From DASZMJ01 sp035551935 (GTDB lineage: Bacteria > Planctomycetota > Planctomycetia > Isosphaerales > Isosphaeraceae): a DNA stretch of 37,644 nt. The DNA lies in contig DASZMJ010000410.1 of the NCBI GenBank assembly GCA_035551935.1, forward strand, positions 1 through 37,644, read 5' to 3'. The first letter of the stretch is position 1; each line of letters starts with the position of its first letter. Of this stretch, positions 16,178-20,379 are shown one piece after another. Made by a program: the position numbers and the translations under genes. Below the pieces are notes generated by a model. It did not search any database. It was not told where the DNA came from and saw only the letters and a list, made by a program, of their open reading frames with translations.

Positions 16178-17410
16178 TCACTCCTCCGACTCTCGCGCCA
16201 CCGACCCGGTCAGGAACGCCGAGGATACCGCGACGGGGGTGGGCTTGCCAGCGTCGGACGGCTTCGCGACGGCCGGCCGCGACCCGGACGCGGCCGCGCC
16301 GGTGGCCGCGGGCTGGGGGCGCTCGACGGCCCCGACGAAGGGGCCGAAGACGCGGCCCAGCAACGAGTTCGGGCGATCGTCGCCCGCCCCGGACGGCCGC
16401 AGGAACAGCCCCGCCAGCATGCCCAGAAGCAGCCACGCCGCGAACCAGCGGACGAGTCGCTTCGGTTCGTTCCGAATCGGCCGCGGCGACGGCCGGGGGA
16501 CGACCCGCAGCCCGACGACGGGGGCGGAATTGGGTTCGTTTTGGGCGGCGACCGGGGCGGAATTGGGTTCGTTTTCGACGAGGGCGGGGGCGATTTCGGG
16601 CTCGATTTCCGCCTCGGGGAGCCTTTTCGCCCTGGAGCCGCGGTCGACGGCCTTGAGCGAGCGATGCAAGGTCGACTCGTGCAACGACTCGTACTTCGCC
16701 AGCCGCATCGCCTCGTCGCTCGGGTCGAACAGGGCGAGGGTCCGCGCATGCTGCCGCGCCGGGGCCTCGACCTCGACCTCCAGCCGGTCGCGCTCCGCGG
16801 CCAGCGCCGTCCGCTCGGCGGCGATGGCGTCGACGAGCGACTGGCGGGCCTCGGGGTCATCGATGATGTCGCGGGGCCACGTCGAGGACGCGCCGAGGAT
16901 GTGGTGGCAATCGGCCCAGAACGGATCGTCGAGTGTGCCCGGCCCGGCCAGCCGCGCGGCCAGGGCATCGAGGCGATCGACGAGCCAGCGGCAACCCACG
17001 GCCGTGCCCCGGAGCCGGACGCCGATCTTGACCGGGTCGTCGGCCAGTCGCTTCCCCAGCGCGCGGGCCTTGCGCCGCTCGTGTCGGTCGAAGAGGCGTT
17101 CGGCCTCGCTCGCCCGATCGGCCAGGCGGGCCGACTCGATGGTGACGCAACGATCCAGCCGCACCGACGCCATCACGGCGCGGTCGAGGTGATACTGCCG
17201 CTCGCCGCTCTCGACGCCCAGGCCCTCGGCCCACTCGGCGCGTCGTCGTTCGTACGTCTCCCGGTCTTCCGGCAGGAGCACGACCCCGGCGCCGCTCAGG
17301 CCGTGCTTCAGGGCATTCCCGCGGGCGATCTGCTTCCCTTCGATCGTCTTGGGGCCTCGGGCGAGCTTGGCGTTTCTCTGGTTGGCGGCGATCTGCGCTT
17401 CGGTGGCCAT
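16178..17410 (-). CDS. Membrane protein with 'NAKxxxGPKTxEGK…NALKHGL' N-terminal motif, function unknown
   Basis: 410 residues from ATG 17410 (MATEAQIAANQRNAKLARG). The opening block (GPKTIEGKQIARGNALKHGL) is a recurrent bacterial motif of unknown function. Residues about 55-240 are charged and helical, rich in Arg/Glu/Ala, possibly coiled-coil. A linker with two NEPNSAPV repeats follows, then one transmembrane helix (LVRWFAAWLLLGMLAGLFL) and a Pro/Ala-rich tail. The topology suggests a large cytoplasmic N-terminal part tethered by a C-terminal anchor. It is first in an operon with the aldo/keto-reductase-like gene. The N-terminal extension from 17464 is rejected because the conserved motif begins just after Met 17410. 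Confidence 0.75.
   Translation of the reverse strand: MATEAQIAANQRNAKLARGPKTIEGKQIARGNALKHGLSGAGVVLLPEDRETYERRRAEWAEGLGVESGERQYHLDRAVMASVRLDRCVTIESARLADRASEAERLFDRHERRKARALGKRLADDPVKIGVRLRGTAVGCRWLVDRLDALAARLAGPGTLDDPFWADCHHILGASSTWPRDIIDDPEARQSLVDAIAAERTALAAERDRLEVEVEAPARQHARTLALFDPSDEAMRLAKYESLHESTLHRSLKAVDRGSRAKRLPEAEIEPEIAPALVENEPNSAPVAAQNEPNSAPVVGLRVVPRPSPRPIRNEPKRLVRWFAAWLLLGMLAGLFLRPSGAGDDRPNSLLGRVFGPFVGAVERPQPAATGAAASGSRPAVAKPSDAGKPTPVAVSSAFLTGSVARESEE
16522..16575. repeat. Tandem 21-bp repeat (33-bp period) encoding NEPNSAPV
   Basis: GGGCGGAATTGGGTTCGTTT at 16522 recurs at 16555, in frame in the linker of the membrane protein. A related copy (ttgggttcgttttcg, 15 bp identical, preceded by GGGGCGG) occurs outside any gene at 37313-37327. 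This points to a dispersed short repeat and not only local protein duplication. Confidence 0.6.
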
Positions 17411-17857
17411 CTCGGGTGTCCAAATCGAGGGTGTTCGGTCGTGGTTCCAGGCTCTTGAAGCCATTCACCCTATAACCTCGCGAAAACCGGCGCGGATTAT
17501 TCCCGAAAAATGGCGGCGTCGCCCATTTTTTCGAAAAAACCGGTCGCGACGGACCCCGACCCTCCTCTCGCATCGCGACGACGGTGGCCTACTTCCCCCT
17601 CTCCCCTGGGCGGACCGGCCGTCACTCTCGGAGCGGCGCCGTCGGGGCCCCCGCCGTCGGCCCGGCTTCGTAGCCGGCACGCTCCGCGTGCCTCCGCCCG
17701 CCCACAGGGTTCTTGGGTCATGGTGGACGGCACGCGGAGCGCGCCTGCTACGGGGAAGAGGGACGGCCGGCCCGCTCCCCCTGGGAGAGGGTGTCGGATG
17801 CTTGCCCCTCCCCACTCAGCACTCGTTCCTCAGCCCTCCGCACTTCTCCCCACGGAG
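17411..17857. other. Intergenic region downstream of the tRNA array
   Basis: About 450 bp between the last tRNA of the minus-strand array and the membrane-protein gene. It holds an imperfect hairpin at 17504-17533 (CGAAAAATGGCG, loop GCGT, then its complement with one extra C and one extra T) that could end array transcription or lie in the next gene's leader. It also holds the foldback at 17670-17751. No gene is seen. Confidence 0.5.
17670..17751. repeat. Foldback element just 3' of the tRNA array
   Basis: GTAGCCGGCACGCTCCGCG… (17670-17692) pairs with 17729-17751 at 21 of 23 positions. Each arm contains its own small palindrome (GGCACGC-TCC-GCGTGCC). It begins GTAG like the other long foldbacks here and lies about 107 bp beyond the 3'-most tRNA (Cys). 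Confidence 0.7.
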
Positions 17858-17928
17858 AGACGCCGGTGGGAGTCGAACCCACTTGAACCGGGTTGCAGCC
17901 GGCTGCCTGGCCGTCTGGCTCCAGCGTC
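17858..17928 (-). tRNA. tRNA-Cys(GCA)
   Basis: 71 nt, last gene of the array. Acceptor GACGCTG/CGGCGTC, D stem GCC/GGC, anticodon arm GCCGG-CTGCAAC-CCGGT, T arm GTGGG-TTCGACT-CCCAC, discriminator U73 as expected for Cys. CCA is not encoded. Confidence 0.92.
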
Positions 17929-17942
17929 GTTCTTGAAGTCGA

Positions 17943-18013
17943 TGTCCTCGCCAGGAGTCGAACCTGGTCCGCGACCTTCGCACGGTCGTGTGCCTCCGCC
18001 ACACCCCGAGGAC
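17943..18013 (-). tRNA. tRNA-Arg(GCG)
   Basis: 71 nt. Acceptor GTCCTCG/CGAGGAC, D stem GTG/CAC, anticodon arm CGACC-GTGCGAA-GGTCG, T stem CCAGG/CCTGG, discriminator A. G34 in an Arg CGN tRNA is unusual: bacteria normally use ACG with inosine. Confidence 0.9.
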
Positions 18014-18023
18014 GTTCGATCTC

Positions 18024-18095
18024 TTCCCCGCCCGGGAGTCGAACCCGGACCTGCGGCTTCGAAGGCCGCCGTGCCGTCCGCCACACTCACGGGAA
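18024..18095 (-). tRNA. tRNA-Arg(TCG)
   Basis: 72 nt. Acceptor TTCCCGT/GCGGGGA (two G-U pairs), D stem GTG/CAC, anticodon arm GCGGC-CTTCGAA-GCCGC, T stem CCGGG/CCCGG, discriminator A. No encoded CCA. It shares its D arm with the two neighbouring Arg tRNAs, suggesting local duplication. Confidence 0.9.
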
Positions 18096-18096
18096 A

Positions 18097-18168
18097 TGCC
18101 CCCGCCAGGAGTCGAACCTGGTCTGCGACCTTCGGAGGGTCGCGTGCCGTCCGTCACACTCCAAGGGC
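18097..18168 (-). tRNA. tRNA-Arg(CCG)
   Basis: 72 nt. Acceptor GCCCTTG/CGGGGGC, D stem GTG/CAC, anticodon arm CGACC-CTCCGAA-GGTCG, T stem CCAGG/CCTGG, discriminator A. Anticodon stem and T arm match tRNA-Arg(GCG), consistent with duplication and anticodon change. One nucleotide separates it from tRNA-Arg(TCG). Confidence 0.9.
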
Positions 18169-18177
18169 TTCATTCCG

Positions 18178-18254
18178 GTAGGGTGCGTCGAGTCCGCGAC
18201 GACGCACCACCTGGAGTCGACGGTGGGGTGCGTCGTCGCGGACTCGACGCACCC
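18178..18254. repeat. Foldback element inside the tRNA array (28-bp stem)
   Basis: Perfect inverted arms 18181-18208 and 18227-18254, preceded by GTA at 18178. Each arm has an internal palindrome (GTGCGTCG … CGACGCAC). It separates tRNA-Arg(CCG) from the His-anticodon tRNA, so it would fold within an array transcript and could act as an internal terminator or processing block. Confidence 0.85.
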
Positions 18255-18274
18255 AACCCCCGCCTCGACGGCGA

Positions 18275-18345
18275 AGTGCCTGACCGGGGTCGAACCGGCG
18301 CCGCCTGCGTCACGGGCAGGGATGCTCCCCTTACACCACAGGCAC
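18275..18345 (-). tRNA. Non-canonical tRNA with His anticodon (GTG) on a Gly-like body
   Basis: 71 nt. Acceptor GTGCCTG/CAGGCAC, D arm TGGTGTAAGGGGAGCAT, anticodon arm CCTGC-CCGTGAC-GCAGG, T arm GCCGG-TTCGACC-CCGGT. Position 33 is C, not U. The D arm, 71-nt length and U73 are Gly-like; the His identity pair G-1:C73 is absent. Reading the anticodon strictly gives GTG (His). Charging identity is uncertain. Confidence 0.7.
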
Positions 18346-18347
18346 AG

Positions 18348-18430
18348 CGGAAGGGGCGGGGTTCGAACCCGCAAGGCTGTCGCTCGCCCGCGTTCCAGGC
18401 GGGTCCCGTCGCCGATCGGGTAGCCCTTCC
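18348..18430 (-). tRNA. tRNA-Ser(GGA)
   Basis: 83 nt, class II with a long variable arm. Acceptor GGAAGGG/CCCTTCC, anticodon arm CCCGC-CTGGAAC-GCGGG, T arm GCGGG-TTCGAAC-CCCGC, discriminator G as in Ser tRNAs. Confidence 0.9.
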
Positions 18431-18451
18431 ATCTTGAGGTCCGAAAACGAG

Positions 18452-18525
18452 TGGGCGATGCAGGGTTCGAACCTGCGGCCTCCGGCATGTCAGGCCGGCG
18501 CTCTGGACCGCTGAGCTAACCGCCC
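18452..18525 (-). tRNA. tRNA-Val(GAC)
   Basis: 74 nt, canonical. Acceptor GGGCGGT/ATCGCCC, D arm GCTC-AGCGGTCCA-GAGC, anticodon arm CCGGC-CTGACAT-GCCGG, T arm GCAGG-TTCGAAC-CCTGC, discriminator A. Confidence 0.93.
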
Positions 18526-18545
18526 AGGTTGACGTCGCGTCGCAG

Positions 18546-18631
18546 CGGAAGGCGAGGGATTCGAACCCCCACGCCCCGAGGGGCGCACTCGTTAGCAACG
18601 AGGCCCGGCCAGCCGTATCCGGCTGCCTTCC
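18546..18631 (-). tRNA. tRNA-Ser(GCT)
   Basis: 86 nt, class II. Acceptor GGAAGGC/GCCTTCC, anticodon loop TTGCTAA on a CTCG/CGAG stem whose outer pair (27-43) is a C-U mismatch, variable arm with a CGCCCC/GGGGCG hairpin, T loop TTCGAAT, discriminator G. Confidence 0.88.
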
Positions 18632-18636
18632 GTCGT

Positions 18637-18718
18637 CCCCCGTAGGGCAGGGCTCGCCCTGCCTGCCTCTTCAGACTCCACCCGAGGAAGAGGCAGGGCG
18701 AGCCCTGCCCTACGGGGG
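18637..18718. repeat. Foldback element inside the tRNA array
   Basis: Left arm 18637-18672 and right arm 18687-18718 are inverted copies (CCCCCGTAGGGCAGGGCTCG…CCTCTTC); the left arm has one extra TGCC. Each arm holds the palindrome CAGGGC-TCG-CCCTG. The TCTTC arm tail matches that of the 15213 element. It separates Ser(GCT) from Ala(TGC). Confidence 0.85.
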
Positions 18719-18728
18719 CCATCGCCAG

Positions 18729-18799
18729 TGGACCGCCGGGGAGTCGCACCCCGATCTCCTGCGTGCAAGGCAGGCGTCTTCCTGTTGGACGAGCAGCCC
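18729..18799 (-). tRNA. tRNA-Ala(TGC), aberrant T loop
   Basis: 71 nt. Acceptor GGGCTGC/GCGGTCC includes the G3:U70 pair that specifies alanine. Anticodon arm CCTGC-CTTGCAC-GCAGG, T arm CGGGG-TGCGACT-CCCCG, discriminator A. The T loop reads TGC in place of TTC, so U55 (pseudouridine 55) is missing; D stem GTC/GAC is only 3 bp. Confidence 0.82.
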
Positions 18800-18826
18800 G
18801 TCGTTCGTTCGTTCGGTCGTCGAGAG

Positions 18827-18900
18827 TCGTCCCGGCAGGATTCGAACCTGCGACTTCCTGCATGTGAGGCAGGCGCCTTCGGCCGCTCGACCACGGGACG
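18827..18900 (-). tRNA. tRNA-Val(CAC)
   Basis: 74 nt. Acceptor CGTCCCG/CGGGACG, D stem GTC/GGC (one T-G pair), anticodon arm CCTGC-CTCACAT-GCAGG, T arm GCAGG-TTCGAAT-CCTGC, discriminator A. With Val(GAC) it covers GUC/GUU and GUG; no TAC Val tRNA is in the array. Confidence 0.9.
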
Positions 18901-18912
18901 AGGGGAGTCGAA

Positions 18913-18987
18913 TAGCCGAGGTGGGAGTCGAACCCACAGGGCACCTGTCGCTCAGACAGGCGGCTTTGCCAGTTTGCCTACCCGGCC
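18913..18987 (-). tRNA. tRNA with Leu anticodon (GAG) but short variable loop
   Basis: 75 nt. Acceptor GGCCGGG/CTCGGCT (G1-U72), D stem GGC/GCC, anticodon arm CCTGT-CTGAGCG-ACAGG, variable loop only TGCCCT, T arm GTGGG-TTCGACT-CCCAC, discriminator A. Bacterial Leu tRNAs are class II with a long variable arm, so a class I body with a GAG anticodon is unexpected. It is a sister of the CAA tRNA at 19365. Confidence 0.82.
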
Positions 18988-18999
18988 ATCCCGAGAGAG

Positions 19000-19068
19000 T
19001 TGCGGGTCTGGGTGTCGAACCCAGCGCTCCGAGTTTATGAGACTCGGCCGAGCACCGGCCCACCCGCA
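19000..19068 (-). tRNA. tRNA-Met(CAT), compact
   Basis: 69 nt. Acceptor TGCGGGT/ACCCGCA, D stem GCC/GGC with a 7-nt loop, anticodon arm CGAGT-CTCATAA-ACTCG directly abutting the D stem (no nucleotide 26), T arm CTGGG-TTCGACA-CCCAG, discriminator A. It lacks the GGG/CCC anticodon stem of initiators. CAT could also be an Ile2 tRNA modified by TilS. Confidence 0.8.
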
Positions 19069-19073
19069 ATCAG

Positions 19074-19155
19074 TCGCCGAGGGGAGAGTCGAACTCCCAC
19101 GCCCGAAGGCACGAGCTTCTGAGGCCCGCGCGTCTCCCAGTTCCGCCACCCGGCG
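19074..19155 (-). tRNA. tRNA-Leu(CAG)
   Basis: 82 nt, proper class II Leu. Acceptor CGCCGGG/CTCGGCG, D stem GCG/CGC, anticodon arm CGGGC-CTCAGAA-GCTCG, long variable arm (TGCC-TTC-GGGCG), T arm GGGAG-TTCGACT-CTCCC, discriminator A. Confidence 0.92.
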
Positions 19156-19175
19156 ATCGATCGAACGAGAAGCAA

Positions 19176-19246
19176 TAGCCCCGACGGGAGTCGAACCCGC
19201 GTCTCCACCTTGAGAGGGTGGTGTCCTTCCGGTAGACGACGGGGCC
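19176..19246 (-). tRNA. tRNA-Glu(CTC)
   Basis: 71 nt. Acceptor GGCCCCG/CGGGGCT, D stem GTC/GAC, anticodon arm CCACC-CTCTCAA-GGTGG, T arm GCGGG-TTCGACT-CCCGT, discriminator A. A second Glu tRNA (TTC) opens the array. Confidence 0.9.
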
Positions 19247-19267
19247 ATGTCGAGTGATCCAGGGGAG

Positions 19268-19348
19268 TGCGCCGGGCAGGAGTCGAACCTGCAATGCCAG
19301 GGGCGGGTGGGTTACGGCCACCGGGGCACGCCAATGCCCAGCCGACGC
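19268..19348 (-). tRNA. tRNA-Tyr(GTA) with C33
   Basis: 81 nt, class II as expected for bacterial Tyr. Acceptor GCGTCGG/CCGGCGC, D arm GGGC-ATTGGCGT-GCCC, anticodon arm GGTGG-CCGTAAC-CCACC, variable arm of 13 nt, T arm GCAGG-TTCGACT-CCTGC. The anticodon loop has C at position 33 in place of the near-universal U. Confidence 0.85.
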
Positions 19349-19364
19349 GGCGAGAGAGAAAGGA

Positions 19365-19439
19365 TGGCACGAGTGGGAGTCGAACCCACAGGTCACCGAG
19401 TTTTGAGCTCGGCCGCTCGGCCAGTTGGCGTATCGTGCC
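19365..19439 (-). tRNA. tRNA with Leu anticodon (CAA) but short variable loop
   Basis: 75 nt. Acceptor GGCACGA/TCGTGCC, D stem CGC/GCG, anticodon arm CCGAG-CTCAAAA-CTCGG, variable loop only TGACCT, T arm GTGGG-TTCGACT-CCCAC, discriminator A. The D-loop core AACTGGC, the T arm and the variable-loop pattern are shared with the GAG tRNA at 18913, so the two are duplicates of one class I ancestor. Confidence 0.82.
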
Positions 19440-19455
19440 GATCCGATCGTCGAGG

Positions 19456-19530
19456 CGCCCCCGAGGGGATTCGAACCCCTGATCTCCTCGCTGACAACGA
19501 GGCGAGCACTCCGGGCTGCTCCGCGAGGGC
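19456..19530 (-). tRNA. tRNA-Asp(GTC)
   Basis: 75 nt, canonical. Acceptor GCCCTCG/CGGGGGC, D stem GAGC/GCTC, anticodon arm CCTCG-TTGTCAG-CGAGG, T arm AGGGG-TTCGAAT-CCCCT, discriminator G73 as expected for Asp. Confidence 0.93.
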
Positions 19531-19545
19531 GTGGGTTGAGTGATG

Positions 19546-19616
19546 TTCGGGGAGGAGGATTCGAACCTCCATGACCTGCTCCAAAGGCAGGCGGCCTGCC
19601 GTTGACCGACCCCCGA
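19546..19616 (-). tRNA. tRNA-Gln(TTG)
   Basis: 71 nt. Acceptor TCGGGGG/TCCCCGA, with U1-A72 as in many Gln tRNAs, D stem GGT/GCC, anticodon arm CCTGC-CTTTGGA-GCAGG, T arm GGAGG-TTCGAAT-CCTCC, discriminator A. Confidence 0.92.
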
Positions 19617-19617
19617 G

Positions 19618-19688
19618 AGTGCCCAGCGGGAGTTGAACCCGCACGTCCGCCATGGCGAGGCGGTAGGCTGCCGCTACATCATGGGCAC
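19618..19688 (-). tRNA. tRNA-Gly(GCC) with C33
   Basis: 71 nt, one base from tRNA-Gln. Acceptor GTGCCCA/TGGGCAC, discriminator U73 typical of Gly, anticodon arm CCGCC-TCGCCAT-GGCGG, T arm GCGGG-TTCAACT-CCCGC. Position 33 is C in place of U, and the D stem (ATG/CCT) contains a mismatch. Identity is supported by U73 and C35-C36. Confidence 0.85.
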
Positions 19689-19721
19689 GAAGGCCGACGC
19701 CGGATTGTCAAAGAGCCGCAG

Positions 19722-19793
19722 GGCACCGGGAGGGACTCGAACCCTCGTCGCCGCATTACGGGTGCGGTGTCCTCGCCGCTGGACGACCAGTGC
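19722..19793 (-). tRNA. tRNA with Thr anticodon (CGT) and C33 on a Glu-like body
   Basis: 72 nt. Acceptor GCACTGG/CCGGTGC, D arm GTCC-AGCGGCGA-GGAC, anticodon arm CCGCA-CCCGTAA-TGCGG, T arm GAGGG-TTCGAGT-CCCTC, discriminator C. The TCGTC…AGGACACCGC block and T stem resemble the Glu tRNAs of this array, yet the anticodon is CGT and position 33 is C. C73 is odd for Thr or Glu. Charging identity is uncertain. Confidence 0.72.
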
Positions 19794-19808
19794 AATCGAC
19801 TCGCCGGA

Positions 19809-19880
19809 TGAGACCCGAGGGGCTCGAACCCTCACCAGCCGGTTAAGAGCCGGCTGTGCTGCCGCTAACACCTGGGTCCC
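19809..19880 (-). tRNA. tRNA-Lys(CTT)
   Basis: 72 nt. Acceptor GGGACCC/GGGTCTC, D arm GTGT-TAGCGGCA-GCAC, anticodon arm GCCGG-CTCTTAA-CCGGC, T arm GAGGG-TTCGAGC-CCCTC, discriminator A. It reads AAG only; no TTT Lys tRNA is in the array. Confidence 0.92.
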
Positions 19881-19908
19881 GGAGAGGAAGACGACCTGCC
19901 CACAACGA

Positions 19909-19983
19909 TCGGGATGGCCGGATTCGAACCGGCGTGCTCCTGCTCCCAAGGCAGGCGGAGTGGCCAGGCTCTCCCACATCCCG
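19909..19983 (-). tRNA. tRNA-Pro(TGG)
   Basis: 75 nt, canonical. Acceptor CGGGATG/CATCCCG with the C1-G72 pair typical of bacterial Pro, D stem GGAG/CTCC, anticodon arm CCTGC-CTTGGGA-GCAGG, T arm GCCGG-TTCGAAT-CCGGC, discriminator A. Confidence 0.93.
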
Positions 19984-19990
19984 GGGGCGA

Positions 19991-20062
19991 TAGCCCGTGA
20001 GGGAATCGAACCCTCGTCGCCGCCTTGAAAGGGCGGCATCCTGGCCGCTAGACGAACGGGCC
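19991..20062 (-). tRNA. tRNA-Glu(TTC), first gene of the array
   Basis: 72 nt. Acceptor GGCCCGT/ACGGGCT, D arm GTCT-AGCGGCCA-GGAT, anticodon arm CCGCC-CTTTCAA-GGCGG, T arm GAGGG-TTCGATT-CCCTC, discriminator A. It is the 5'-most tRNA; array transcription must begin above 20062. Confidence 0.92.
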
Positions 20063-20379
20063 CTTCAACGAAGCGGCCCGGCTGTCGCGTGACACCGGGC
20101 CGTCGACGGACCGCGAAGGGTGGCGTCGGCCGGGGTCACAAGCGCAGGCGATAGACGGGACGCGAGCTCGCCGGACAGCCGGCGCGATCGCCCATCGTTT
20201 CGCTCGCTTCGAGTCGATCGGACCACGCGGAAGACATCGCCACCTCGATTGGCTCGGGGCCTCGCCTCTCCATGCCTGTTAGACGCGGGAGCCCCGGGAG
20301 ATGTTCGCGCCGGTTCGCGAATTCTTCGAGCACCGGTCCGGGCACCGGACTTGTGGGAGCCGTCTGGGCCCTCGGGCTG
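20063..20379. other. Leader/promoter region of the tRNA array
   Basis: About 320 bp between the LEP-signal protein's stop and the first tRNA, both on the minus strand. It contains the hairpin at 20074-20102 and should hold the array promoter unless the array is read through from the protein genes. I could not recognise a confident -35/-10 pair. No coding sequence is seen. Confidence 0.45.
20074..20102 (-). terminator. Strong GC hairpin, 11 bp upstream of the first tRNA
   Basis: CGGCCCGG (20074-20081), bulged C, TGTC, tetraloop GCGT, GACA and CCGGGCCG (20095-20102): a 12-bp stem with one bulge. No U tract follows on the minus strand. It may be a terminator for the upstream protein genes or a leader structure for processing the array's 5' end. 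Confidence 0.45.

Noticed and set aside
19703..19709. TTGACA on the minus strand between the Thr-anticodon tRNA and the Gly tRNA
   Set aside because: It is only about 15 bp from the Gly tRNA 5' end and has no -10 partner, so it does not support an internal promoter.
17858..20062. Regularly spaced short motifs (GGAGTCGAACC and similar) suggestive of a CRISPR or other direct repeat array
   Set aside because: The motif is the complement of the tRNA T loop; each unit folds as a full cloverleaf with a different anticodon.
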